Shown: in pieces, positions 15,856 through 23,025 of the stretch
Layout: the number at the start of each line of letters is the position of its first letter
How positions within the stretch are numbered: position 1 is the stretch's first letter
NCBI GenBank assembly: GCA_002439735.1
Contig: DJPG01000150.1
Coordinates: 1 to 23,163 of the forward strand
Source of the DNA: Firmicutes bacterium UBA6418
Lineage (GTDB): Bacteria; Bacillota; Clostridia; Peptostreptococcales; Anaerovoracaceae
Direction of reading: 5' to 3'
Length of the DNA: 23,163 nt
Position numbers and translations under genes: made by a program
The notes under the pieces: generated by a model
Databases searched by the model: none
The model's input: only the letters and a program-made list of their open reading frames with translations
What the model was told of the DNA's origin: nothing

Positions 15856-17235
15856 ATGCGAAAAAAATTTACTGCGGAAGAAATTCTCGCGGCATTGAAC
15901 GAATATTATAAAGAATCCATTTTCATCACCGATGGCGAAGGAAATATTATCTTTGTCAATGAGGTGGGGGCGAAGCGGATCGGACCGCCGCGCGAGGAAC
16001 TGATGCATAAAAATGTCAGACAGCTGGTTAAGGAAGGCGTTTATGACAAGTCGACATCTCTGACTGCCATCCAGACCAAAAAAGACGCCGTATCGGCGCT
16101 GACCTATCGCACGAAAAATTCCAGCATTTCGCACAGCATCCCGGTATTGGACGCGCGCGGGAACGTGGAGATGGTCGTAACCACCAATATGAGCATGGAG
16201 CACAATAAGGAGTGGGAAGAAATCATCGCCAAGGAGCGAGCGACCATGGCGCGGATGAAGCGGGAACTGGATCACTTGCGGCTCAAAGGTCACAGCCGCA
16301 TGATCGCCGGCAGTTTGGCCATGCAGAATGTGATGCAGACGATCCACGCCATCGCGCCGACGGACAGCAATGTCGTCATCTTGGGCGAGAGCGGTACCGG
16401 TAAGGACGTCATGGCCAGATTTATCCATGAAAATTCTCTGCGAGCAGACAAAGCCTTTATCAGCATCAACTGTGCGGCGATACCGGAGCAATTGCTCGAA
16501 TCCGAGCTGTTCGGCTATGAAGCCGGAGCGTTTACGGGCGCCTTGAGTAAGGGGAAAATCGGACTCTTTGAGGCGGCATCCGGCGGAACGATCTTTCTGG
16601 ACGAGATTGGCGATATGCCGTTCGCTCTGCAGTCCAAGCTTTTGCGGGCACTTGAAAACCGGGAGATCCGCAGAGTCGGCGGTGTCAAAAATATCCCGGT
16701 GGATGTGCGGATCATCTGCGCGACCAATGTGAACCTGAAGGATATGGTAAAAGAGCGCACGTTTCGCGAGGATCTCTATTATCGCCTCAGTGTTTTCGTG
16801 ATCCAGCTGCCGCCGCTCCGCGAGCGAAAGGAAGATATTATTCCGCTGGCGGAGAGCTTCCTGCGTGAACTGAACGAAAAATATGACGCGCATAAGACGC
16901 TGGCGCCGGTGACCGTGGACACGATGCTGCGTCACAGCTGGCCGGGCAATATCCGTGAACTGCGAAATGTCATGGAACGAATCTTCGTGGTAAGCGTTGA
17001 TGATCAGTTGATCTTCACGCCGACGCCGACTGCGTCGTATGGCGAAAATGATCTGATGGAAAATGACTTCGCCGCCTATGAAGGGGCTGCGGATCTGAAG
17101 AGCTTCAGCACGGCAGCGGAAAAATGGTTTATCGAAAAAACACTGAAAGCGTGCGGCGGCCGGGTAGGGGAAGCCGCCGAACGGCTGGGGATCCACCGCA
17201 GTGTGCTTTACCGCAAGCTGCACAAGGAAAAGTAA
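15856..17235 (+). CDS. Sigma-54-dependent activator (PAS, AAA+, Fis-type HTH)
   Basis: A 459-residue enhancer-binding protein from the ATG at 15856, chosen because GGAGGCAGG precedes it. A PAS-like sensor domain (about 8-112; IFITDGEGNIIFVNEVG) is linked by a helix (about 116-145) to the AAA+ domain with Walker A GESGTGKD (177-184), the sigma-54 contact loop GAFTGA (224-229) and Walker B GGTIFLDEIGD (243-253), then a Fis-type HTH at the end (about 428-456; GRVGEAAERLGIHRSVLYRKL). There is no receiver domain, so a ligand or metabolite probably acts through the PAS domain. The gene is followed by an intact -24/-12 promoter, so it very likely controls the downstream 3HCDH-BKACE-AtoE genes. Confidence 0.93.
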   Translation: MRKKFTAEEILAALNEYYKESIFITDGEGNIIFVNEVGAKRIGPPREELMHKNVRQLVKEGVYDKSTSLTAIQTKKDAVSALTYRTKNSSISHSIPVLDARGNVEMVVTTNMSMEHNKEWEEIIAKERATMARMKRELDHLRLKGHSRMIAGSLAMQNVMQTIHAIAPTDSNVVILGESGTGKDVMARFIHENSLRADKAFISINCAAIPEQLLESELFGYEAGAFTGALSKGKIGLFEAASGGTIFLDEIGDMPFALQSKLLRALENREIRRVGGVKNIPVDVRIICATNVNLKDMVKERTFREDLYYRLSVFVIQLPPLRERKEDIIPLAESFLRELNEKYDAHKTLAPVTVDTMLRHSWPGNIRELRNVMERIFVVSVDDQLIFTPTPTASYGENDLMENDFAAYEGAADLKSFSTAAEKWFIEKTLKACGGRVGEAAERLGIHRSVLYRKLHKEK

Positions 17236-17251
17236 AACAGCGCTTTTGCAC

Positions 17252-17335
17252 GTTGCAGTAAAATGACAAAGCTAGCATGTTGCAAAAATGAGACGAAACA
17301 CGTCCTGATTTTGCAACATGTTGTTTTTTTGCAAC
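17252..17335. promoter_or_regulatory. GTTGCA motif cluster, candidate activator binding sites
   Basis: GTTGCA occurs at 17252-17257 and 17279-17284, and its complement TGCAAC at 17312-17317 and 17330-17335, giving two forward and two reverse copies within 84 bases. The block lies about 105-190 bases upstream of the predicted sigma-54 start site, the usual range for enhancer sites. Two of the copies are also arms of a terminator hairpin, so double use or coincidence is possible. Confidence 0.5.
17276..17330 (+). terminator. Terminator of the sigma-54 activator gene
   Basis: CATGTTGCAAAA (17276-17287) pairs perfectly with TTTTGCAACATG (17309-17320), an inner GACG/CGTC stem extends it, and TTGTTTTTTT follows. 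It separates the activator from the catabolic genes. Confidence 0.8.
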
Positions 17336-17414
17336 AAACAAAAAAGAAAGAACAAACAAAGTTGAAAAGCATGAAAATATTGAAAAATGAACGATTCGGA
17401 GCTGTGTCAAAAGT

Positions 17415-17431
17415 TTGGCACAGCTTTTGCT
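17415..17431 (+). promoter_or_regulatory. Sigma-54 (-24/-12) promoter of the catabolic operon
   Basis: TTGGCAC (17415-17421), five bases, then TTGCT (17427-17431) match the TGGCAC-N5-TTGCW consensus exactly, with GG and GC at the required 10-base distance. Transcription should start near 17442, giving a leader of about 60 bases. An adjacent gene for a GAFTGA-type activator supports it. The -24 box is also part of a hairpin-forming repeat (GCTGTGTCAA 17401-17410 with TTGGCACAGC 17415-17424). Confidence 0.88.
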
Positions 17432-17500
17432 ATATGAGAAGGCAGAAAAGATGCATCGTACAAAATAAATGAAATTGAAAGCAGAGAAAGGATGGGGAAA

Positions 17501-18430
17501 ATGGAAAACATCAAAAACGTACTTGTCATGGGCGGAGGTTTAATGGGAAAAAACATTGCTTTCGTAGTCTCCTCCGTAAAAGACTATGAGATTACCATTT
17601 ATGACATCAATGAGGTCGACGTGCCGGCGGGTATTCGGCAGAGTACCAAGCAGCTGGTCGAAAAAGGCATCGTATCGGAAGAAGAATTGGCAGAAAGGCT
17701 TTCGAGAATCCACTTTACAAGAGATCTTGATAGCGAGGGTGTCAAAAACGCGGATCTGGTCATTGAAGCCGTCTTTGAAAACATGGATCTGAAGCGCGAA
17801 ACCTTCGCAAAGCTGGAAGAACGCTGCAGACCGGATTGCATCTTCTGCACCAATACTTCCGTTATGAGTCCGAGTGAGATCAGCCGCGACCTCAAGCATC
17901 GCGAACGGTTCTGCGGCACGCATTTCTGGAATCCGGGTCATCTGATCCCGTTGGTAGAAGTCGTAAAAACGGATGCGACGACCGATGAGACCGCACAGAC
18001 GGTCATGGACTTTATGACCAAGATCGGCAAGAAGCCTTGCCTTTGCAATAAAGACGTTCCGGGCTTTATCGCCAACCGTCTGCAGCACGCGCTTTGGAGA
18101 GAAGCGATCTCCATCGTGGAACACGGCATCGCGGACGCGGAAACCGTGGACATTGCGATCAAGAACTCCTTCGGTCTGCGCCTTCCGCAGCTTTCGGTGA
18201 TGGAAAATGCCGATATGGTAGGGCTGGATCTTACTTACAACATTCACGAATATGTACTCCCGCATATCGAGGACAGTCACAAGCCGTCACCACTTCTGGT
18301 AAAATTGAAGGAAGAAGGCAAACTTGGATTTAAGACAGGAGAAGGATTCCTGCCATGGACGGACGAAAAGATCGCACAGGTTCGAGACGACCTCAACACC
18401 TATCTCATCCGCATGCTTTACGGAAAATAA
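17501..18430 (+). CDS. 3-hydroxyacyl-CoA dehydrogenase-like NAD enzyme
   Basis: A 309-residue NAD-dependent L-3-hydroxyacid/acyl-CoA dehydrogenase. I prefer the ATG at 17501 to the one at 17492 because AAAGGA (17487-17492) abuts the earlier codon but is well spaced from the later. Rossmann motif GGGLMG (11-16), acidic D35 after strand 2 favouring NAD, NTS (118-120), the His-Glu catalytic pair H141/E153 in HFWNPGHLIPLVEVV, and a helical C-terminal dimer domain (about 185-309). The HFWNP-type loop and the BKACE neighbour recall L-carnitine dehydrogenase and lambda-crystallin-like members that oxidise free hydroxy acids rather than CoA esters. First gene after the sigma-54 promoter; probable role is making the 3-keto acid for BKACE. 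Confidence 0.87.
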   Translation: MENIKNVLVMGGGLMGKNIAFVVSSVKDYEITIYDINEVDVPAGIRQSTKQLVEKGIVSEEELAERLSRIHFTRDLDSEGVKNADLVIEAVFENMDLKRETFAKLEERCRPDCIFCTNTSVMSPSEISRDLKHRERFCGTHFWNPGHLIPLVEVVKTDATTDETAQTVMDFMTKIGKKPCLCNKDVPGFIANRLQHALWREAISIVEHGIADAETVDIAIKNSFGLRLPQLSVMENADMVGLDLTYNIHEYVLPHIEDSHKPSPLLVKLKEEGKLGFKTGEGFLPWTDEKIAQVRDDLNTYLIRMLYGK

Positions 18431-18529
18431 ATAAAAGAACACTGATAAAAACGCTGCTTGACAGCGAAAGAGACAAGCATATACATCGAAAATATCAAAA
18501 ATTAGAAAATCAAAAAAGGAGAAACTGAA

Positions 18530-19384
18530 ATGGCAGACTTAAAGAATAAGAGAATCATCACAGCGGCCGTAACCGGCGCATGGCCGAAAAAAGAAAACAA
18601 CCCGAATGTTCCGATGACACCGGAGGAAATTTGTGAAGACGTTTATGATTGCTGGAAAGCCGGTGCAGCGATCGCGCACCTTCACATGAGAGACGACAAC
18701 GGCAACGGCACCATGGATCACAATAAATTCCGCGAAACCGTAACCCTGATCAAGGAAAGACATCCGGATTGTGACATCATTCTGAACCTCACAACTTCCG
18801 GCGATATCTACGCGACCGATGAAACCAGAGTCGAGCATGTCAAAGAATTGAAACCGGAAATGGCTTCCTTCGACTGCGGTTCTATGAACTGGTTGAATAC
18901 TGCGCTTTTCATCAACTCTCCGAAATTCCTCGAAATGTGTGGACAGCTGTTCCAGGAATGCGGAACCAAGCCGGAGATCGAAGCCTTTGACCCGGGCATG
19001 ATCGCCAATGCGGCATATTACCTCAAAAAAGGTGTGATCAAAGCGCCGCTTCACTTCCAGTTCTGCATGGGCTGCGCGAACGGCATTCCGGGAAGCGTCA
19101 AGAACCTGTTGTTCATGAAAGAAACCGCGGATGAACTCATCGGCAAAGGACAGTATACCTGGTCCTGCTTCGGCGTCGGCCACTCCGCCATGGAAGTCAT
19201 GTACGCGGCAATCGCGCTGGGCGGCAACATCCGTGTCGGCATGGAAGACAATGTCATGTACGCGAAGGGACAGCTTGCGGACAGCAATCGTCAGTTCGTG
19301 GAAAGAGCTGCCCGCGTAATCCGGGAATACGGTCTTGAAGTGGCAACGCCGGATGAAGCAAGACAGATCCTTGGACTGAAATAG
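18530..19384 (+). CDS. Beta-keto-acid cleavage enzyme (BKACE, DUF849)
   Basis: A 284-residue TIM-barrel enzyme of the BKACE family, whose founding member is 3-keto-5-aminohexanoate cleavage enzyme (Kce) of lysine fermentation. These enzymes condense a beta-keto acid with acetyl-CoA and split it into acetoacetate and a new CoA ester. Visible active-site features: zinc-binding HLH (H50, H52), and GGNIRVGMED (231-240) with R235, E239 and D240 matching the Arg, Zn-Glu and Asp of Kce. The segment FCMGCANGIPGS (178-189) corresponds to the variable GV-GG substrate loop, so the substrate may differ from that of Kce. AAAAGGAG precedes the start. It follows the dehydrogenase gene by 99 bases with no terminator between. 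Confidence 0.93.
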   Translation: MADLKNKRIITAAVTGAWPKKENNPNVPMTPEEICEDVYDCWKAGAAIAHLHMRDDNGNGTMDHNKFRETVTLIKERHPDCDIILNLTTSGDIYATDETRVEHVKELKPEMASFDCGSMNWLNTALFINSPKFLEMCGQLFQECGTKPEIEAFDPGMIANAAYYLKKGVIKAPLHFQFCMGCANGIPGSVKNLLFMKETADELIGKGQYTWSCFGVGHSAMEVMYAAIALGGNIRVGMEDNVMYAKGQLADSNRQFVERAARVIREYGLEVATPDEARQILGLK

Positions 19385-19438
19385 TGGAAGTTAAGGGATT
19401 GCTTGAATTTGAGGAATGCGCTCCGGCTGGGGCGCAAA

Positions 19439-19447
19439 TGGTATAAT
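19439..19447 (+). promoter_or_regulatory. Extended -10 promoter candidate before the AtoE gene
   Basis: TGGTATAAT (TG at 19439-19440, TATAAT at 19442-19447) is a consensus extended -10, but no -35 box is visible at proper spacing. It could give basal sigma-A transcription of the transporter inside the sigma-54 operon. Confidence 0.45.
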
Positions 19448-19480
19448 ATAATTGTTATGGATTATCGAAAGGAGCATTTC

Positions 19481-20875
19481 ATGCCAAACGAACATGCAAC
19501 AACATTGAACAAAGGAACTCCATTATGGAGACTTTCTAAGAAGTTTCAGTACGCAGCAGACAGAATCATTCCGGATTCACTGGTATTCTGCCTGATTCTG
19601 ACATTCTTGGTATTTGTCCTGTCTTTGATTTTTACAGATTCGGGTGTTCTGGATCTATGTACTTACTGGTTTGAAGGACTGTGGACGCAGAATAGCTTCG
19701 CGTTCCAGATGGGCATTATGGTTGTAACCTGTGCGACCTGTGCGCAGGCACCACAAGTGAAACGTGTCATGAACAAATTGGCAGCGAAGGCACATACACC
19801 GACCGTCGCCATGATCATGCTGGTTGTCTTCGGTATGGTAACGTCCTTTATCAACTGGGCGTTCTGTACGGTAGTCGGCGCTTTATTCGCCATGTACCTT
19901 GCAAAGAATGTAAAGGGAATGCATTTTCCGCTGATGTTAGCGGTCATCTACACCTGTATGGTATTCGGACAGTGCCTTGGGCCAACAGCTTCCGTTTACG
20001 CACTGCTGGCGACCGAAGGGCACTTCATGGAAGAGCAGTTGGGTGTTCTGACGCAGGATATCACGGTTTACAATCCGCATAATATCATCATCTGGTGTAC
20101 CTTTGCCTTGATTCTCCTGATCATCGCGATCACCACCAAACCGCCGAAACAAGAGATCGTAGAACTGAAGACACAGCTCGACGATGAAGATGTAAACTAT
20201 GATGTGGAGACCAGAGAGACACCGGCCGACAAGATGAACGGCAGCCGGATCATCATGTACACTATCGGTGTGGCAGGCATCGCGGTTATCGTAAGAGAAT
20301 TCGTGACCAAAGGATTCATGGGCGCATTATCGATGAACCTGATTATCTTCCTGTTCATCATCGCGAACTGCTTTCTGTATAAAACGCCAAGAGCTTTCAT
20401 CGAATCGTACAAGTCCAACATGAGCATGGCTTGCGAATTTATCGTACAGTTCCCGTTCTACGGCGGCATCATGGGGATCATGCAGTCTTCCGGTCTGGCA
20501 CAGGTTATCATTACCGCGATCGTAGGCATCGCAACGGCAAAGACACTTCCGATATTCTCTTACCTGTCTGCATGTATCGTAAACCTGTTCATTCCGTCTC
20601 AGGGCGGTCAGTGGATCGTACAGGGTCCGCTGCTGATCGATGCGGCAAACCAGCTCGGTGCGAACAAGATCGACGTGATCAACGCATTCGTATACGGCGA
20701 TGAATGCACGAACCTGTTACAGCCACTGTACCTGATCCCGATGCTGGCAGTTGTTAAGATGAAACTGAAAGACGCTTGGGGCATGTGCGCATTCGTATGC
20801 CTGTTCTGGGTCATTGTCGTAACACTCGGCTACTTGATCGTACCGACACTTGTTCCTTGGAACCCGGGTATCTAA
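19481..20875 (+). CDS. atoE: AtoE-type short-chain fatty acid transporter
   Basis: A 464-residue multi-pass membrane protein of the short-chain fatty acid transporter family, proposed to move acetoacetate, butyrate and similar acids. I take the ATG at 19481, six bases after AAAGGAG; in-frame ATGs at 19403 and 19457 lack such a site. Roughly ten or more hydrophobic helices are seen, with a polar loop near residues 205-245 (KPPKQEIVELKTQLDDEDVNYD). The FIPSQGGQWIVQGP segment (about 396-409) is a family hallmark. It sits 96 bases after BKACE, and its usual cargo matches the acetoacetate that BKACE makes, so import of the substrate or export of the product are both plausible. The zinc-ribbon gene follows at once. 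Confidence 0.92.
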   Translation: MPNEHATTLNKGTPLWRLSKKFQYAADRIIPDSLVFCLILTFLVFVLSLIFTDSGVLDLCTYWFEGLWTQNSFAFQMGIMVVTCATCAQAPQVKRVMNKLAAKAHTPTVAMIMLVVFGMVTSFINWAFCTVVGALFAMYLAKNVKGMHFPLMLAVIYTCMVFGQCLGPTASVYALLATEGHFMEEQLGVLTQDITVYNPHNIIIWCTFALILLIIAITTKPPKQEIVELKTQLDDEDVNYDVETRETPADKMNGSRIIMYTIGVAGIAVIVREFVTKGFMGALSMNLIIFLFIIANCFLYKTPRAFIESYKSNMSMACEFIVQFPFYGGIMGIMQSSGLAQVIITAIVGIATAKTLPIFSYLSACIVNLFIPSQGGQWIVQGPLLIDAANQLGANKIDVINAFVYGDECTNLLQPLYLIPMLAVVKMKLKDAWGMCAFVCLFWVIVVTLGYLIVPTLVPWNPGI

Positions 20876-20897
20876 GATGAGCTGGGGAGTAGGATTG

Positions 20898-21065
20898 ATG
20901 TATTACCATTGTCCGCAGTGCGGCAGGAAGTTCAAATACGCGCTGGATCTGATGGTCGAGTTCGGTGATGACTTCGGCAAATGCCCAATCTGCGGGTGCA
21001 TGGGTATATACGAATATGACGGACCTCGCAGAAAAGACGATAACGACTACTTTGAAGTCGAGTAG
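20898..21065 (+). CDS. 55-residue zinc-ribbon protein
   Basis: A small acidic protein beginning 22 bases after the transporter stop. The ATG at 20898 is selected because GGGGAG lies eight bases upstream; an in-frame ATG at 20877 overlaps that site. CPQC (5-8) and CPICGC (29-34) form a four-to-five-cysteine ribbon of rubredoxin or zinc-ribbon type with a 20-residue insert, followed by a charged tail rich in Asp and Glu. It is too short for an enzyme; metal binding, RNA or protein contact are possible. Its place within the catabolic cluster suggests an accessory role, but I do not recognise a named family. Confidence 0.75.
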   Translation: MYYHCPQCGRKFKYALDLMVEFGDDFGKCPICGCMGIYEYDGPRRKDDNDYFEVE

Positions 21066-21078
21066 CGATTTACCTTAC

Positions 21079-21120
21079 AAAGGCACAAGTTTCCGGCACC
21101 GCGTCACTTGTGCCTTTGGT
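21079..21120 (+). terminator. Hairpin between the zinc-ribbon and SDR genes
   Basis: AAAGGCACAAGT (21079-21090) pairs perfectly with ACTTGTGCCTTT (21106-21117). The U tract is short (TTT, GG, TTT), so it may be a partial terminator that lowers SDR expression. The hairpin is bordered by a 9-base direct repeat, TTTACCTTA, at 21069-21077 and 21120-21128. Confidence 0.65.
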
Positions 21121-21144
21121 TTACCTTAAGCTGGGAGGAATAAT

Positions 21145-21930
21145 ATGAAAGGTTTAAAAGGAAAGAATGCGGTCGTTACCGGCGCAGCGAAAGGGATCGG
21201 TCTGGGGATCGCGGAAAGATTTGCGCAGGAGGGCGTCAATGCGTTTATGGCGGACATCCTTGAGGATGAAACAAAAAAACAGGCGGAGAGGATTGCAAAG
21301 ACTTATGGCGTAAAAACCGAAAGCTATCCGGTCGATCTTACCGATAACGAACAGATTGAAGCGATGATGGCGCATGCGGATGAAAGTTTCGGCAGCATTG
21401 ATATTCTGGTCTGCAATGCAGGGATTACCATTCACAATTGGGCGACAGACTATCCGGTCGAAGATATCGACAAGGTTTTCGGTCTGGATTTAAGAGGATA
21501 TTATCTCTGCGCGCGTACGGCGGCAAGATATATGAAGAAGCAGGGAAAGGGTAATATCGTGATGATCTCCTCTGCAAATTCCGTCATTTATCACTCGAAA
21601 CGCTCACTTTACAACGTTTCCAAAGCAGCGACCGCGGGCATGGCAGGCACCCTCGGTGTTGAACTGGCACGGTTCGGCATTCGTGTCAATGCGCTTGGAC
21701 CGGGCTATGTGGCAACCGATCTGGTCAAGAATGGCGTTGCCAACGGCACCATCAAAATGGATCGGAATTTTGAAGTCATCCCTGAAAAACGTTTTATCGA
21801 AGTAGAGGAGATCGCTTCGGTCGCGGCGTTTCTTGCTTCGGATGAATCCAGCGCGATCAACGGACAGAATATTCTCGCGGACCTTGGCTGGTCGAAAAAT
21901 GCGCTGCCGGAAGACAAGGATATGGAATAA
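21145..21930 (+). CDS. SDR-family NAD(P)-dependent oxidoreductase
   Basis: A 261-residue classical short-chain dehydrogenase. TGAAKGIG (12-19) binds the cofactor, D37 at the end of strand 2 favours NAD(H) over NADP(H), D64 and NAG (91-93) are in place, and S143, Y156 and K160 form the catalytic triad. The Asn of the usual tetrad is replaced by D115 (GLDLRGYY). GGAGGA lies about six bases before the start. Family members include 3-hydroxybutyrate dehydrogenase and 3-oxoacyl reductases; beside BKACE, reduction of acetoacetate to 3-hydroxybutyrate is an attractive role, as is oxidation of the starting alcohol. It lies after a hairpin at 21079-21117 with no clear promoter, so read-through transcription is likely. 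Confidence 0.9.
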   Translation: MKGLKGKNAVVTGAAKGIGLGIAERFAQEGVNAFMADILEDETKKQAERIAKTYGVKTESYPVDLTDNEQIEAMMAHADESFGSIDILVCNAGITIHNWATDYPVEDIDKVFGLDLRGYYLCARTAARYMKKQGKGNIVMISSANSVIYHSKRSLYNVSKAATAGMAGTLGVELARFGIRVNALGPGYVATDLVKNGVANGTIKMDRNFEVIPEKRFIEVEEIASVAAFLASDESSAINGQNILADLGWSKNALPEDKDME

Positions 21931-21950
21931 AAAAATTGAATAAAAATGCG

Positions 21951-22006
21951 AAAAAAGCGGTGATGCATTTCAACCCCGAAAAGGTGATATGTATTGCCGT
22001 TTTTTC
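21951..22006 (+). terminator. Terminator of the catabolic operon
   Basis: CGGTGATGCAT (21958-21968 region) pairs with ATGTATTGCCG (21989-21999) with several G-U pairs; upstream A's and downstream GTTTTTTCTTG make a typical terminator. It marks the end of the module and the border with the AT-rich pair. Confidence 0.78.
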
Positions 22007-22039
22007 TTGTAAAAGCACAAAACAAAATAACTTAAAAAC

Positions 22040-22068
22040 TTGATTTTTAACTCGAACAAAGTTAAAAT
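22040..22068 (+). promoter_or_regulatory. Promoter and operator of the AbiE-like pair
   Basis: TTGATT (22040-22045), a 17-base spacer and TAAAAT (22063-22068) form a good promoter. A perfect 8-bp inverted repeat, TTTTAACT (22045-22052) and AGTTAAAA (22060-22067), covers the spacer and -10 box, and AAGTTAAAA recurs at 22079-22087 next to the ribosome binding site. This is the layout expected for autorepression by the first gene product. Confidence 0.7.
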
Positions 22069-22101
22069 AAAATAGAGCAAGTTAAAAGGAGAAAGACAGA
22101 T

Positions 22102-23025
22102 ATGATTTCAAGTGTATTCGGAATTCCTATAAAGTATGAAGTGTGGGCGTATCAGGATTTGTTGCCTGCTTATATTGCAGGGAATTATGATTTCCGTGCG
22201 GCGTATATTGCAAGCAGACGATGCATAATGCTTACTCCGACGGGAGAATTAGCCACTCTTCCGGCATTAAAAAAACAGATAGAAAAAATACAGCAAATTG
22301 ATGATATGCCGGTCGTGCTGGAACTTGCCGCAGTCTCATATTATCGCAAAAAAAGTCTTATCGAAAATAACATTCCATTTGTCACCAAGAAACAGGCATT
22401 TCTTCCATTTATCGGAACAATGCTGACAGAGGAGAAAGAGAGTGAAGAAACGGCAAAAAAATTTGTTTATTCTACACAGCAATTATTCTTGTTCTACTTG
22501 TACAGCAAGCAAAAAAGGCTGTATATCTCGGAAGCCGGAAAAGTGCTTCCGTTTACTGCGATGACATTGACCAGAGCGGTAAAACAGTTGGAAGCTACGG
22601 ACCTGTTTCTTGTTACAAAAGACGGTGTAAATAAGGTCATTGAGTCAAAATACAGTCGGTTGGAATTGTTTAAAAGGGCAAAGCCATACTTATCTACCCC
22701 TGTGCGCAAAAAGGGATATATCGACAAAACACAGATTGCAGGGGATATGGCATTGGCAGGAGAAACCGCACTTTCTGAAAAAACGATGTTAAATCCAAGT
22801 CGCGTTGTCACCTATGCATGTAGCGAAAAAATACTTTTGGAAAAAGAACTGATCGATCCGGACAACCAAGTCAAAGTTGAATTGTGGGCATATGACCCAA
22901 AACAGTTTTCGGATGACAATTTTGCGGATGACCTTTCTGTCATTTTATCTTTTGAAGACACCGACGATGAGAGACTTGAAGAGGCGGTAGAAAAATTGCA
23001 GGAAAGAAGGCTGCTGGAATTATGA
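22102..23025 (+). CDS. Putative winged-helix regulator/antitoxin of an AbiE-like pair
   Basis: A 307-residue protein. The N-terminal 100 residues look alpha/beta without a known motif; residues about 140-195 (SEAGKVLPFTAMTLTRAVKQLEATDLF) look like a winged helix of MarR type; the C-terminal region ends in acidic helices (DTDDERLEEAVEKLQERRLLEL). The next gene starts inside its stop codon (ATGA), and that product looks like a nucleotidyltransferase, so a role like AbiEi, the DNA-binding antitoxin of type IV toxin-antitoxin systems, is inferred. Clear AGGAG site before the ATG. Base composition is visibly more AT-rich than the genes to the left, suggesting horizontal transfer. Confidence 0.62.
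   Translation: MISSVFGIPIKYEVWAYQDLLPAYIAGNYDFRAAYIASRRCIMLTPTGELATLPALKKQIEKIQQIDDMPVVLELAAVSYYRKKSLIENNIPFVTKKQAFLPFIGTMLTEEKESEETAKKFVYSTQQLFLFYLYSKQKRLYISEAGKVLPFTAMTLTRAVKQLEATDLFLVTKDGVNKVIESKYSRLELFKRAKPYLSTPVRKKGYIDKTQIAGDMALAGETALSEKTMLNPSRVVTYACSEKILLEKELIDPDNQVKVELWAYDPKQFSDDNFADDLSVILSFEDTDDERLEEAVEKLQERRLLEL

Noticed and set aside
15826..17223. 465-codon open frame opposite the sigma-54 activator
   Set aside because: It mirrors the activator gene, lacks a ribosome binding site and gives a low-complexity Arg/His-rich product.
18452..18466. Small hairpin CGCTG/CAGCG between the dehydrogenase and BKACE genes
   Set aside because: Only 5 bp with no U tract, so it is not a terminator; too weak to list as a feature.
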